This document shows, piece after piece, positions 26,989 through 37,136 of a DNA stretch of 64,000 bases (position 1 is the first letter of the stretch; each line of letters begins with the position of its first letter). The translations under genes and the position numbers were made by a program. The notes under the pieces were generated by a model. The model saw only the letters and a program-made list of their open reading frames with translations, had not been told where the DNA came from and did no database searches. The stretch spans positions 62,001 through 126,000 of the forward strand of contig NZ_AULI01000007.1 of the NCBI RefSeq assembly GCF_000425205.1, read 5' to 3'. Source of the stretch: Pontibacillus halophilus JSM 076056 = DSM 19796. Lineage in GTDB: Bacteria > Bacillota > Bacilli > Bacillales > BH030062.

Positions 26989-27306
26989 CAAGTTTTCAAA
27001 TAATTGTGCATTAACTTTTTTTTAGAAATCTTAAAAAAAGCCTAAATCATTACGTTCGAATGACAAAATATAGTCATTTATACCTAGTTTATTTTACAAG
27101 TTTATCACTTGATTCGACTAATCTTGCATTGCTTTTAAGTTTTTATGCATTAAAATGTCGAATAAAGTGATATGTACCTCATAAGTTTGCATCTTCTATT
27201 CATTTTTTCGACAAATCGGAACATTATCTCTTCATAGTTCATCTTTCACCGCTTTGTCTTGACACGCGAATAATTTGTTCTACACTAAATTAAACAAATG
27301 AAAACC
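26989..27306. other. AT-rich divergent intergenic region, oppA / DUF3899 gene
   Basis: About 320 bp of AT-rich sequence with no coding frame of note and no recognised structure. It must hold the promoters of oppA (minus) and the DUF3899 gene (plus); TTGACA at about 27259 with TACACT about 17 nt later is a plausible plus-strand promoter. Confidence 0.5.
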
Positions 27307-27318
27307 GGAGGCTACCTT

Positions 27319-27696
27319 ATGAAACATTGGTTTACAAATAAATGGTTCTACCTACTCTTAAATTTGTGCGTTGCTACCCTACTTTTCTTTATCTTATCTG
27401 AGTCACGCTCCCTGGTAACGTATATTAATATGACCTTCTACTTTAGCTACGTCTACTTTTTCATCGGATTGGTCATGCTAGTTGTAAAGGGAAAATTTAT
27501 CGATGGGGTGACGTATAGCTTTCGTCGCTTTAGCAATCGAATGAATATAAGTCGTCACAAGGATTACATGGATGATTGGGAGACAAAGAAGCTTCCATCC
27601 GAACTCATTAACGCACACACGTATCGGACTGTGTGGTTTCAAGCATTTGGGATGATTGGTTTTATGCTCATTCTCCTTTTCTTCTATTACATGTAA
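27319..27696 (+). CDS. DUF3899-type membrane protein
   Basis: A 125-residue protein with three hydrophobic helices: residues about 5-27, 32-55 and 103-124, with a basic cytosolic stretch between the second and third (FRRFSNRMNISRHKDYMDDWETKK). The arrangement and the region YSFRRF...TYRTVWFQAFGMIG fit the DUF3899 family, whose function is unknown. ATG 27319 is preferred because GGAGG stands just upstream; the frame begins seven codons earlier. It lies between oppA and trpS. Confidence 0.7.
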   Translation: MKHWFTNKWFYLLLNLCVATLLFFILSESRSLVTYINMTFYFSYVYFFIGLVMLVVKGKFIDGVTYSFRRFSNRMNISRHKDYMDDWETKKLPSELINAHTYRTVWFQAFGMIGFMLILLFFYYM

Positions 27697-27705
27697 CATT
27701 CAAGA

Positions 27706-27734
27706 TTGATTTCAGAGTCATTCTTCCTTATAAT
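27706..27734 (+). promoter_or_regulatory. Sigma-A promoter of trpS
   Basis: -35 TTGATT (27706-27711), 17-nt spacer, perfect -10 TATAAT (27729-27734), directly before the T-box leader. Confidence 0.8.
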
Positions 27735-27757
27735 ATGCTTATCTTATTTCATATGAG

Positions 27758-27998
27758 GCAGTGAAGAAGTAAAGTACAACGCCCCTCTACGACACAGAGA
27801 GACTGTGGTGGTGAAAACAGTCCGTATGGGAAGGTTGGAAGTGGGCTTCGGAGCCTTCTACCCCGAACAAAGTAAGGGTGGACGCGTACTCAGGCGTTAG
27901 TGAGAAGTGATTTCGACAATTCGAAATAACAAGGGTGGTACCACGGTTCATTCGTCCCTTCTGCGAGGCAGAAGTGCGGGTGGACCGTTTTTATTTTT
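27758..27998 (+). ncRNA. T-box riboswitch (tRNA-Trp) of trpS
   Basis: The leader of trpS carries the T-box consensus AGGGTGGTACCACGG at 27932-27946, followed by a terminator stem whose arms are near 27943-27958 and 27967-27987, then GTTTTTATTTTT. The 5' part has AGTA-containing internal-loop sequence and a UGG at 27836-27838 followed by a purine, suitable as a tryptophan specifier codon. Uncharged tRNA-Trp should pair with the specifier and the T-box bulge and allow read-through into trpS. Confidence 0.93.
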
Positions 27999-28068
27999 GC
28001 CTATCGAACACGCTTTCTTCTCCTACTCACAGATTTAGGAGGCAAACGTAAGACAAACTATACAATGA

Positions 28069-29079
<1,011 letters not shown>

Positions 29080-29081
29080 TA

Positions 29082-29121
29082 CGAAAAAGGAGCAACCTAT
29101 AGGTAGGTTGCTCCTTTTTCG
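29082..29121. terminator. Bidirectional terminator between trpS and yjbA
   Basis: AAAAAGGAGCAACCT / AGGTTGCTCCTTTTT stem, with T runs in both directions. Confidence 0.88.
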
Positions 29122-29128
29122 TGTTGCA

Positions 29129-29884
29129 TTAGACACCTTTATTTACTTCTTGGCTTTGCTCTAATTCCCATAGCTTCTCAAAGAAGGGTTGTCCTTTTAC
29201 GAGGTTCTGACATAAGTCGTTATGAGCTTTAGACCAACCTTGGGCAACGCCTTCATACAACTCTCTCCAAGCCTCATCAAATGTGTAGTCCTGAATAGAA
29301 GCGTAACGAGTTGGGTTCCATTCAGTTAACCAATAACGAACTTCAGGTAAATTCTGTGTCGTCTGAAGTTGGTCAATGGCCATCATGAGAAGTTGCTTCA
29401 GCTGCCGCTCTTTACGCGTCAAACCAATCATCATCGTTGGGTCTGGCGATAGGATATGATACTCTTTGTCCTCAGCCCCGTTCGCAAAACGATACGACTC
29501 AGGTTTACTATCTTCTATCATTTCATACACAAGTCTTTCCTGCCTAGGAATCAGACGACTCTTCCGAACAGGTAACGTGTACCCCATTGTATCTACAGCC
29601 AACACTGAAGATCCATTCGTGACGATGAAGGCATAATCAAGTGAAATACGTTCTTGATTCTTTCTTAAATACGCTCTTTTGCAGACAGCATCTAATAGTG
29701 ACTGCGGGAGGTCTTGTAGGTCGTTTTCTATGTAGTGGTAGAGCGACGCATTCACATATAGGAGTGGGACTTGATCGAGTAGCTCAATGCCGTCTTCTTT
29801 TCTCCATTCGTGGAATGGACATACGTTGTAGCCATTCTCTTCTCCTTCAAACCAATTCACCCATACATCGTGCAAATATAGCAT
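29129..29884 (-). CDS. yjbA: UPF0736 / DUF3603 family protein YjbA
   Basis: A 251-residue soluble protein matching B. subtilis YjbA (249) in length, opening ([16 protein letters not shown]) and position beside trpS. It is rich in aromatic and charged residues and has no membrane segment. Function unknown for the family. ATG 29884 is chosen because GAGGGAGA lies just upstream; the frame extends 18 codons further without a better site. Confidence 0.85.
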   Translation of the reverse strand: MLYLHDVWVNWFEGEENGYNVCPFHEWRKEDGIELLDQVPLLYVNASLYHYIENDLQDLPQSLLDAVCKRAYLRKNQERISLDYAFIVTNGSSVLAVDTMGYTLPVRKSRLIPRQERLVYEMIEDSKPESYRFANGAEDKEYHILSPDPTMMIGLTRKERQLKQLLMMAIDQLQTTQNLPEVRYWLTEWNPTRYASIQDYTFDEAWRELYEGVAQGWSKAHNDLCQNLVKGQPFFEKLWELEQSQEVNKGV

Positions 29885-29970
29885 GTGTTCTCCCTCGCTT
29901 TTCCTACAAAATATCCTTGTAGCCATCAGTATGACCAAGTCAACAAAAATTATTCTAAATTAGTCAATAT

Positions 29971-30180
29971 TTACAAGGAATCAGAAGGTATCTTCAACAT
30001 CGCCAAACTCATGAAGACTAAGCCAATTGGGAACAAGTAACATTCTGGTCTAGTTTTAATAAAAAGGAGATAATCCATCCAACCTAAGCCTGCGGGAAGA
30101 AAATTCAAGTAGGCTATGAGCGTTACGCCTCCAGATACTGATAATCCAAAGCCTATTAGGAATAATAGAATATAACCCAT
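29971..30180 (-). CDS. Small two-helix membrane protein, unknown
   Basis: A 69-residue protein starting MGYILLFLIGFGLSVSGGV, with two to three hydrophobic segments (about 1-27 and 45-62) and a single cysteine in TRPECYLFP. ATG 30180 has AGGAGG 8 nt upstream; the longer frame to 30219 starts inside a basic stretch. I do not recognise the family; the glycine-rich first helix and PECYLFPIG motif look conserved. It stands alone between yjbA and the divergent LCP gene. Confidence 0.65.
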   Translation of the reverse strand: MGYILLFLIGFGLSVSGGVTLIAYLNFLPAGLGWMDYLLFIKTRPECYLFPIGLVFMSLAMLKIPSDSL

Positions 30181-30346
30181 TTCCTTCCTCCTAAAAAGAA
30201 GAGCTCGTCCTTTTTTCACTAGTATATGAACGGGGGTACCCCCGTATTCCCGCAGTTGTCAACGAATGGTGTGTTGAAAATCGTTCTTTACTTCATACAA
30301 GGTCTCAAGTAAATTAGATTATGGGATTTTAGAGAGGAGGAACATG

Positions 30347-31315
30347 ATGGGAGATAGTCGCATCTTAGTGCGCCGCAAAAAGCGCAAACGAAAGCGTAAA
30401 CTTCTCATCTCCATCATCGCTTTACTAATTGTAGGAATAATAAGCTATAGTGGATATGAATATACAGCCGGATTGTTAGCTGCTCAAGAAGAGGCAGGAG
30501 AGCAGACATCCACCTCTCAAGAGGACACCAATTATGCAGAAGACTTCCAAGGAGCTAAGACTCCGGAAGGAAAGACAAACGTGCTGCTCCTCGGTGTCGA
30601 CCAACGAGGAGAGGAAGTCACTCGTTCTGATACGATTATGATCGGTCAGTATGACGCTGACACAGATAGCACGAAGTTGGTATCCATCATGCGGGACACT
30701 TACGTTAAAATTCCTGGATATGGATACAACAAGATTAACTCAGCCTTCGCATACGGTGGCCCTGAGTTGATGCGTCAGACGATTAAAGAAAACTTCGGAA
30801 TTGATATTGAATACTATGCCATTGTTGACTTTAACGGATTTACTCAAATTGTAGATACCATTGCACCAAAAGGCATAAAAATTGATGTTGAAAAAGATAT
30901 GTATTATAAAGACGGCGCCGGAACAATCAACCTAAAAGAAGGCACCCAGCTGTTGAACGGGGAGGAGCTACTAGGCTATGCCCGCTTCCGTAAAGACGCA
31001 GAAAGCGACTTCGGCCGCGTTCGACGCCAACAGCAAGTAATTGGAGCGATGAAAGACAAATTTATTTCTGTAACTGGAATTACGAAACTACCTCGAGTAA
31101 TGGGAACCGTGCAGCCTTATGTGGAGACCAACATGGGCATGACTTCCTTACTTGGATACGGTAAAGAATTTATTCTGAATACACCTAGCGAAATTGAAAC
31201 ACTTCGAATTCCTGAGGATTCAAATGTATGGAATGACCGCGTTAGTGGTGTTGGTGCCGTATTGCGTCACGATGAAGCCACAACCGAACAAGCCATTCAA
31301 GATTTCCTTAAATAA
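30347..31315 (+). CDS. LytR-CpsA-Psr (LCP) family cell-wall glycopolymer ligase
   Basis: Membrane-anchored enzyme that attaches teichoic-acid-type polymers to peptidoglycan. 322 residues: a very basic cytosolic N-terminus (RRKKRKRKRK), one helix at about 18-38, an acidic linker and an LCP domain (VLLLGVDQRGEEVTRSDTIM, VSIMRDTYVKIPGYGYNKIN, GYARFRKDAESDFGRVRRQQ) with the conserved Asp/Arg residues that bind polyprenyl pyrophosphate. Two ATGs (30344, 30347) follow GGAGG; 30347 has better spacing. It is an insertion relative to the B. subtilis order between yjbA and fabF. Confidence 0.92.
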   Translation: MGDSRILVRRKKRKRKRKLLISIIALLIVGIISYSGYEYTAGLLAAQEEAGEQTSTSQEDTNYAEDFQGAKTPEGKTNVLLLGVDQRGEEVTRSDTIMIGQYDADTDSTKLVSIMRDTYVKIPGYGYNKINSAFAYGGPELMRQTIKENFGIDIEYYAIVDFNGFTQIVDTIAPKGIKIDVEKDMYYKDGAGTINLKEGTQLLNGEELLGYARFRKDAESDFGRVRRQQQVIGAMKDKFISVTGITKLPRVMGTVQPYVETNMGMTSLLGYGKEFILNTPSEIETLRIPEDSNVWNDRVSGVGAVLRHDEATTEQAIQDFLK

Positions 31316-31317
31316 CG

Positions 31318-31357
31318 AAAGAGGGAGCGACCATGATTTGGTCGCTCCCTCTTTACT
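31318..31357. terminator. Bidirectional terminator between LCP gene and fabF
   Basis: AAAGAGGGAGCGACC / GGTCGCTCCCTCTTT stem with seven-base loop between convergent genes. Confidence 0.88.
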
Positions 31358-31393
31358 TTATCATCTATTCGTTACTCACTTAGTACGTAACAA

Positions 31394-32635
31394 CTATCCA
31401 TTATAACGCTTGAAAATTAGGGACACATTATGGCCGCCAAATCCAAGGGAGTTGCTTAGAACAGCGTCAACTGTCATCTTACGCGCTTCATTTGGCACGT
31501 AGTCTAAGTCACAATCTGGGTCTGGTGTTTCAAGGTTAATGGTTGGAGGTACAATGGAGTCGTTGATGGCTTTAATACTCGCCACCGCTTCCACTGCTCC
31601 AGCAGCACCTAACAAGTGACCTGTCATTGATTTCGTAGAGCTAATTGGCAGCTTCTCTGCATACTCTCCGAATGCTGATTTAATAGCTTCTGTTTCATAC
31701 TTATCGTTTAATGCAGTACCTGTTCCGTGTGCATTCAAGTAGCTAATGTCTTCTGGTGAAAGGTTCGCGTCCTCTAGTGCTTGTGTCATCGCACGGGAAG
31801 CTCCTTCTCCACTTGGAGCGGGTGCTGTGATGTGGTGTGCATCTCCTGTTGCACCATACCCAACAATCTCAGCATAAATACGCGCACCACGCGCTTCTGC
31901 TGATTCAAGTGACTCAAGGACAAAGATACCTGCACCTTCACCCATGACAAATCCGCCCCGATCGGCATCGAATGGACGGGAAGCTTTCGCAGGGTCTTGT
32001 TCTTTAGAAAGAGCACCCGCTGATACGAATCCTGCGAAGGACATATTCGTAATTGGCGCTTCTGTACCACCTGTAATCATAGCATCTGCGTCTCCGCGTT
32101 GAATGGCTTTAAATGCATCACCGATTGAGTTGGCACCAGAAGAACAAGCCGTTACTGTACAAGAGTTAATCCCTTTCGCTCCAAGAGCAATTGATACTTG
32201 TCCTGCAGCCATATCAGGAATCATCATTGGCACGAAGAAAGGACTCACACGACGTGCTCCTTTATCGATGAATTTCTGATACTGTTCTTCAAATGTTGAC
32301 ATGCCACCAATTCCGGATCCAATCCACACGCCTGTGCGGTAAGCATTCTCTTCATTAATCTCAAGACCAGCGTCTTTAACTGCTTGATAAGAAGCTACAA
32401 GCGCATATTGAGTGAATGGATCCATCTTACGTGCATCTTTCTTATCAATATACTGTGTAACGTCAAGGTCTTGAATCTCTCCTGCTACCGTCGCTGGGAA
32501 ATCATCTGGATTCACTTTAGTCACACGCTTAATTCCGTTCTTACCTTCAATCATGCTCGTCCACATTGTTTCTACATCGTTACCGATTGGAGACACAGCT
32601 CCCATACCTGTAATGACGACACGTTTAGAACTCAT
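31394..32635 (-). CDS. fabF: 3-oxoacyl-[acyl-carrier-protein] synthase II
   Basis: Elongating condensing enzyme of type II fatty-acid synthesis, 413 residues. The catalytic cysteine is in [11 protein letters not shown], and the two histidines are in NAHGTGT and GHLLGAAG; the C-terminal [10 protein letters not shown] glycine-rich block is intact. It follows fabH by 18 nt on the same strand and shares its FapR-controlled promoter. ATG 32635 follows AAGGAGGAG. Confidence 0.97.
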   Translation of the reverse strand: MSSKRVVITGMGAVSPIGNDVETMWTSMIEGKNGIKRVTKVNPDDFPATVAGEIQDLDVTQYIDKKDARKMDPFTQYALVASYQAVKDAGLEINEENAYRTGVWIGSGIGGMSTFEEQYQKFIDKGARRVSPFFVPMMIPDMAAGQVSIALGAKGINSCTVTACSSGANSIGDAFKAIQRGDADAMITGGTEAPITNMSFAGFVSAGALSKEQDPAKASRPFDADRGGFVMGEGAGIFVLESLESAEARGARIYAEIVGYGATGDAHHITAPAPSGEGASRAMTQALEDANLSPEDISYLNAHGTGTALNDKYETEAIKSAFGEYAEKLPISSTKSMTGHLLGAAGAVEAVASIKAINDSIVPPTINLETPDPDCDLDYVPNEARKMTVDAVLSNSLGFGGHNVSLIFKRYNG

Positions 32636-32653
32636 ACGAATCTCCTCCTTCAG

Positions 32654-33601
32654 TTACTTGCCCCAGCGTAGTGCAACAGCGCCCCAAGTAAGGCCTCCGC
32701 CGAACCCGACGAGGACAACTACGTCGTTATCTTTAATGCTACCATTTTCTACTGCTTCTGAAATTGCGATTGGAATAGATGCGGAAGATGTATTGCCATA
32801 ACGCTTAACGGATGTGGCCATCTTCTCCTCAGGAATCTCTAAACGCTGACGCGCCGCTTCCATAATGCGAATGTTCGCTTGGTGTGGCACGAGATAGTCA
32901 ACATCTTCTTTCGTCAATCCTGCTTTCTCAATAACACTAATCGAAGACTCCGGCATTTGACGAACAGCAAATTTGAAGACTTCACGTCCATTCATCTTAA
33001 TGAAATCATCTTCTTCGCTTTGATACAAGTGCCCTGCCCCAGTTCCGTCTGAACCAAGTTCGAAGGAAAGAACTCCTTTATCCTCACTTACAGGTCCCAT
33101 AACAGCTGCGCCAGCTCCATCTCCGAATAAAACACATGTACTACGGTCTGTCCAGTCTGTTATCTTGGACAGCTTCTCCGCTCCAACAATTAGGATGTTC
33201 TGATAAGCGCCTGTATTGATGAATTGTGCCGCAGAAATCATTCCGTACATGAATCCAGCACACGCGGCTGCCAAGTCCATCCCAGCAGCATTCTTTGCGC
33301 CAAGACGTGCTTGAAGCTTATTTGCTACAGATGGAAACGGTGTATCCGGTGTAACCGTGGCAACTAGAATCAGGTCGAGATCTTCTGCTGCAACACCAGA
33401 CTGTTCAAGAGCTTGAACTGAAGCTTCATACGCAAGGTCCGAAGTGTCCATAGAATCATCCGCTAGACGACGTTCCTCAATCCCCGTTCGCGTGCGAATC
33501 CACTCGTCATTTGTCTCAACGAGTTGTTCCATATCGTGATTCGTAAACACACGGTCAGGTACGTAATGCCCTACACCAAGGATACCTGCATTAATACTCA
33601 T
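32654..33601 (-). CDS. fabH: 3-oxoacyl-[acyl-carrier-protein] synthase III
   Basis: Initiating condensing enzyme that joins acyl-CoA primers to malonyl-ACP and sets branched-chain preference in Bacilli. 315 residues with Cys in AACAGFMYG, His in PHQANIRIM and Asn in GNTSSASIP, the full catalytic triad. First gene of fabH-fabF. Promoter and FapR operator lie about 40-85 nt upstream. Confidence 0.97.
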   Translation of the reverse strand: MSINAGILGVGHYVPDRVFTNHDMEQLVETNDEWIRTRTGIEERRLADDSMDTSDLAYEASVQALEQSGVAAEDLDLILVATVTPDTPFPSVANKLQARLGAKNAAGMDLAAACAGFMYGMISAAQFINTGAYQNILIVGAEKLSKITDWTDRSTCVLFGDGAGAAVMGPVSEDKGVLSFELGSDGTGAGHLYQSEEDDFIKMNGREVFKFAVRQMPESSISVIEKAGLTKEDVDYLVPHQANIRIMEAARQRLEIPEEKMATSVKRYGNTSSASIPIAISEAVENGSIKDNDVVVLVGFGGGLTWGAVALRWGK

Positions 33602-33641
33602 ATATACATCCCCTAACTTAAGGTTAGTTTAATAGCAATTC

Positions 33642-33658
33642 TTATGACTTGGTACTAA
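33642..33658 (-). promoter_or_regulatory. FapR operator of fabH-fabF
   Basis: Minus strand reads TTAGTACCAAGTCATAA, a good match to the FapR box, starting right at the -10 element, in the same arrangement as at fabI. Confidence 0.78.
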
Positions 33659-33686
33659 TTCTATAAGAATTCATAGTGACATGCAA
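33658..33686 (-). promoter_or_regulatory. Sigma-A type promoter of fabH-fabF
   Basis: Minus strand -35 TTGCAT (33686-33681) and -10 TAGAAT (33663-33658), 17-nt spacer, FapR box immediately downstream. Confidence 0.6.
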
Positions 33687-33772
33687 CTGAAACCATTCGT
33701 CATGAATAGACATCCGCCCTCTCACCTCGCGTTCCCTTACATAAGATAAATAGAAAGAGGAGGTGAAGTCTG

Positions 33773-33988
33773 GTGGCAAAAGAAGAACGACCAACTCGAG
33801 ACTTTGATTCTTTTATGTTCGGAGGAAGAGGCCCTTCCAAACAGGCAGAAACAGAAGAAACTTCCGAACAACAAGAAAAGGATGCGTCTTCATTTGATTT
33901 ATTTGAAACAACACAGACCGTCATGGATACCTACAAACAGCTTTCCCCCTATGTGAAGGATGTAATAGGCTTCTTCAAGAAAAAGTAA
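33773..33988 (+). CDS. Small charged protein in the yjzB position
   Basis: A 71-residue hydrophilic protein: DFDSFMFGGRG near residue 15, an acidic Glu/Gln-rich middle, and a C-terminal helix (DTYKQLSPYVKDVIGFFKKK). Start is GTG 33773 with AGGAGGTGA at 33758-33766. It lies divergent to fabH where B. subtilis has the small gene yjzB, but I cannot confirm homology. The DSFMFG / SPYVKDV pattern recalls small Bacillus YppG/YqfQ-like proteins. Function unknown. Confidence 0.65.
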   Translation: MAKEERPTRDFDSFMFGGRGPSKQAETEETSEQQEKDASSFDLFETTQTVMDTYKQLSPYVKDVIGFFKKK

Positions 33989-34024
33989 ACAATCCCCTTG
34001 CCGTCGATGCAAGGGGATTGCGTT
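33989..34024. terminator. Bidirectional terminator between yjzB-position gene and med
   Basis: CAATCCCCTTGC / GCAAGGGGATTG stem, seven-base loop, between convergent genes. Confidence 0.85.
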
Positions 34025-34029
34025 TATTC

Positions 34030-34983
34030 TTATTCATTAGGCAGCGCACCAGTGTCGCGATACCTTTCAATTGAGTTGGTAATTTCTTTCGTAAATGCCT
34101 TCGGAACTACTGGACTAAAGGTGCCTAATGAAATCACTTCATCTTCAAAGTCAAACGTCAAGATGCCAGTTGGCAATTCACCTTCATCATACCGCTTAGC
34201 AGCGAGTAAATAGAGACGGTCAACATGCTGTATGGTACTTGTAAGAACGGTAGACTTGCCTAGATTCGCTTGGTCCGATACATAGCCAATCGCATATTGT
34301 CCCTCATGTTTAATCCGTTCTATGACAGGGACGTTAAACCCATCTCCAGCAGGATAGAACACGTCAGTTCCGTCTTTAGTCATTCGATCATGGAGCATGA
34401 GAGCCCGCTCCTGATCTTCCCAACTGTGTACGTATTGAATGTTTACTTCCGCCTCAGGATTCTGATGCTTGACCCCTTCATAGAAGCCTTCTACTTCAGG
34501 TTGCCATTCATAAGCTGCAATGACGCCAATTTGATTGGACTCTGTCATTTCGCCAGCCACCATCCCACCGAAGAAACCCATAGCATGACCTTCGAAGGTT
34601 AAACTAGTCATCTGCTCACCTTGTTGGTTCCCATTAAAGTATACGAACCGAACATCCGGATACGCCTCCTGCAACTGTTCGAAATAAGGTCCAAACGTTG
34701 CACTATGTCCGAATATGAGATTCACACCTTTGTCAGCAAACTCCTGAACCGCTTTCCTAACTTCCTCATCGGTTCGAACCCGTTCTTTGAAATACACATC
34801 AACCCCGAGCTCTTCCTTTATATCTAACAGGCCTTTATACCCTTTTTGTCCCCACACCTGATCATGAATCGTATTCTCAACGAGCATTCCAACTTTGTGC
34901 ACCTGACCTTGTCCATATACGCTGGAACAGCCACTTAAGACGAAGGCAAGGAGGATTGTGAACACGACGAGTCGATTCACCAT
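34030..34983 (-). CDS. med: Med: BMP-family substrate-binding lipoprotein, ComK-activating factor homologue
   Basis: From ATG 34983 the protein has 317 residues, the same as B. subtilis Med, a positive factor for comK expression. A lipoprotein signal peptide ends in LSGC (lipid Cys at 19). The rest is a PnrA/BMP-type periplasmic-binding fold: VGMLVENTIHDQVWGQKGYKGL, FVYFNGNQQGEQMTSLTF, YPAGDGFNVPV. The frame runs 7 codons further to a GTG without a ribosome site. Followed by a terminator, leaving no space for comZ, which is next in B. subtilis. Role in competence is by orthology. Confidence 0.85.
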   Translation of the reverse strand: MVNRLVVFTILLAFVLSGCSSVYGQGQVHKVGMLVENTIHDQVWGQKGYKGLLDIKEELGVDVYFKERVRTDEEVRKAVQEFADKGVNLIFGHSATFGPYFEQLQEAYPDVRFVYFNGNQQGEQMTSLTFEGHAMGFFGGMVAGEMTESNQIGVIAAYEWQPEVEGFYEGVKHQNPEAEVNIQYVHSWEDQERALMLHDRMTKDGTDVFYPAGDGFNVPVIERIKHEGQYAIGYVSDQANLGKSTVLTSTIQHVDRLYLLAAKRYDEGELPTGILTFDFEDEVISLGTFSPVVPKAFTKEITNSIERYRDTGALPNE

Positions 34984-35093
34984 ACTAAGCACCCCACTCT
35001 TCACAGAAAACCAATCTGTTTACTCTATGTGTACATGTGCTTCTATTTTACCTTTCCCCCATCACTTCGTAAACCTTTCAGAATAGGCTTCAC

Positions 35094-35621
35094 CTAAAAT
35101 TCATAATATGTGGGGTAACGCTGCTGATGCGCCTTCCACTTTCGAATTCCATCAGACGGCTCAATTCGCCTCGTCTCTTCATGAAAGGTAGGTATACTCC
35201 CCTTCTCAAAAAACTCCATTAGGCGATCAGCGACCTCTTCAAGGTCCCAACTATGTTGGTCAGGTTCTACTCCATAGACCCAAGCACCATATAAAGAAGG
35301 CAGGGTTACAATTGTCCACCCTTCCCTTTCCTTGTCTTCATTGGTTAGGAGCACATATTGATTGGCTTCAATTTGTTCTATTATGTCCAAGTTGGGGGTT
35401 TGTTCATCCAAATCATTGACCACAACAATATCCACATCCTCTGATACATGCTGTATGGACACTTCTTGAAAGTGAGCATTTCTTCCAAAGAAATAGGAGA
35501 GAAACTCTTTTTGAGCATTCAATGCTAACGGAACACCCACTATTTCCTCTCCTTCTTCAAGCCATCGATGAATAAGCTCATATCCGAGCGCATGGTAACA
35601 ACCGATTACAAGCCTCGACAT
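35094..35621 (-). CDS. YjaV-like hypothetical protein
   Basis: A 175-residue protein with an N-terminal Rossmann-like opening (RLVIGCYHALGYELIHRWLEEG, then DIVVVNDLDE), resembling small nucleotide-sugar epimerase-like proteins but lacking a clear GxxGxxG and any catalytic Y-x3-K. It stands between yjaU and med homologues, the position of yjaV in B. subtilis, so orthology is likely by context. Function unknown. ATG 35621 follows GAGGGAGGGG. Confidence 0.65.
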   Translation of the reverse strand: MSRLVIGCYHALGYELIHRWLEEGEEIVGVPLALNAQKEFLSYFFGRNAHFQEVSIQHVSEDVDIVVVNDLDEQTPNLDIIEQIEANQYVLLTNEDKEREGWTIVTLPSLYGAWVYGVEPDQHSWDLEEVADRLMEFFEKGSIPTFHEETRRIEPSDGIRKWKAHQQRYPTYYEF

Positions 35622-35672
35622 TACGAATCCCCTCCCTCTTTCATCGTATGAAGAGGCAAGGGGTCACATAAC

Positions 35673-36431
35673 TCACTTCGCTGATTGAAGGTCTGTTTCA
35701 TGGGATTTCAGAAAGCTACGTGCCTTCGATATAACGCGTGGAAATAACGGGGGCACGGACACGTGGAGGTGAACATCCTGCCCCACCTGGCGTTGGCTCT
35801 CTTCAAACGGACGACTTTGTTTCTGGACATCATAGTCAGAATGATGAATATCGTGAAAGATAAACACTGGTGCTTGAACTTCAATAGGCTTAAAAGGGAC
35901 TATGACTCTTTCTTGCACCTCTTTCTCATTCACTTCATATGCGCGCGCTACCTGCTTTCGGAGGCGCTTGAAATAAAGCTGGTTCACTCGTTCAGAACCA
36001 TAATATTCCTTCAAGTTTGTGCATGGACTAAAGAAGACGTTTGAACGAACAATCTCTGGATGCTTCTGTTGCCATCTTAGTACGTTTAACGCCCCCATCC
36101 CCTCGGCCACAACGTGAATATACGGATTCACAATCTCTTGGCGGCGAACGGCTTGGTACATTTGATTTAACAAGTACACCCCACGCTCACTTCCATAAGA
36201 CTCTTCATAGAGCCTTGTCGTGAACAATGTATACCCTTCATCCAATAACGTATATAATAATTGACTCCTCGTAGGATGATCCATCCAGAAGGAGCGGTCA
36301 CTTTCGACGTAATGATGGCTATCTCCTATATAGAGAACCGCAAACCCATTCGGTTTCTCTGGCACGTGAATGAGGCACGGTTCCCCGTCCAATGTAAATG
36401 TTCGTGTCATCATTTGTTCTGAGTTATGCAT
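35673..36431 (-). CDS. Alpha/beta-hydrolase-like protein (YjaU)
   Basis: A 252-residue alpha/beta-hydrolase-like protein. The nucleophile-elbow position reads VVAEGMGALNVLRW, that is E-G-M-G instead of G-x-S-x-G, so the catalytic serine is missing and it may not be an active hydrolase. Later strands PVFIFHDIHHSDYDV are consistent with the fold. Context (yjzD upstream, yjaV and med downstream) matches B. subtilis yjaU. ATG 36431 has GGACGGAG upstream; the GTG at 36452 lacks one. Confidence 0.7.
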   Translation of the reverse strand: MHNSEQMMTRTFTLDGEPCLIHVPEKPNGFAVLYIGDSHHYVESDRSFWMDHPTRSQLLYTLLDEGYTLFTTRLYEESYGSERGVYLLNQMYQAVRRQEIVNPYIHVVAEGMGALNVLRWQQKHPEIVRSNVFFSPCTNLKEYYGSERVNQLYFKRLRKQVARAYEVNEKEVQERVIVPFKPIEVQAPVFIFHDIHHSDYDVQKQSRPFEESQRQVGQDVHLHVSVPPLFPRVISKARSFLKSHETDLQSAK

Positions 36432-36629
36432 CGTTCTCCGTCCTTTTTTCACACTCGTTTTTTAAGTCATAACGCTACCTTCTATACCTTATGTAAGACT
36501 CCTAAATGTGTATGGTTGTTTATCCTACCCCCTCGACAATCTTTCAAGAGAATACGGATGAATTTGTATTTATTTTTAGAAGGGCGTTTGATACACTATA
36601 AAGAGATGTTAAATAAATGAGGTGAAACG

Positions 36630-36821
36630 ATGCGCTTATTTTGGTCCGCATTTTGGAGTCTCCTTCTAAGCGGCATGGCTGTTTATGTTGTAGCTAGCAT
36701 GAACGGTGGGTCGTTCAGTCTGACTCAAACGATTGTATTAGCAGTTGTAGTCGTCCTATCTGTTACCGTTCTATCCGAAGGCGTATTGACTGATGACGAA
36801 AAAACATCCTCTTCTCGTTAA
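36630..36821 (+). CDS. yjzD: DUF2929 small membrane protein YjzD
   Basis: A 63-residue protein with two hydrophobic helices (about 3-23 and 30-50) and a short charged tail. Sequence pattern (MRLFWSAFWSLLLSGMAVYV, GGSFSLTQTI) and its place divergent to yjaU match B. subtilis YjzD of the DUF2929 family. Function unknown. ATG 36630 follows GAGGTGA. Confidence 0.8.
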   Translation: MRLFWSAFWSLLLSGMAVYVVASMNGGSFSLTQTIVLAVVVVLSVTVLSEGVLTDDEKTSSSR

Positions 36822-36837
36822 GTAAGAGGATGTTTTC
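36799..36837 (+). terminator. Terminator overlapping the 3' end of yjzD
   Basis: GAAAAAACATCCTCTT / AAGAGGATGTTTTC stem; the left arm lies inside the last yjzD codons. Confidence 0.75.
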
Positions 36838-36890
36838 GTCATTCGTATAAAGAACGGACAAGCATTCGCCATCAGTGGTGAATGCTTTCT

Positions 36891-37070
36891 TTATGGCTTT
36901 CTTTTGTACGTCCAGACACGATTGTGGTTCGTGTTCTCTGGGAAGCGTTGGCCCGCTCTTAGGCGAACTTGCTTCGGATTTGTTACCATGCTACCTGTTT
37001 CACCAATCTCTACATAAACTCCGTTGTTTGGAGCGCTGTCGTTTTTCGTAAATTGATGTCTTTGTCCCAT
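36891..37070 (-). CDS. yjzC: YjzC-family small protein
   Basis: A 59-residue frame starting MGQRHQFTKNDSAPNNGVYV, with EIGETGSMVTNPKQV and a tryptophan near the end, ending YKRKP. This is the pattern of YjzC (APNNG-Y-EIGETGSMV), a conserved small Bacillus protein of unknown function. ATG 37070 has AAAGGAG 8 nt upstream. In B. subtilis yjzC lies next to yjzD as here, though here the two genes converge. Confidence 0.85.
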   Translation of the reverse strand: MGQRHQFTKNDSAPNNGVYVEIGETGSMVTNPKQVRLRAGQRFPENTNHNRVWTYKRKP

Positions 37071-37136
37071 AGCTAAAACTCCTTTATCTATGCGATGATA
37101 CTAGTGTTTATCAAAGGGCTATGGGTTATGCATGCT

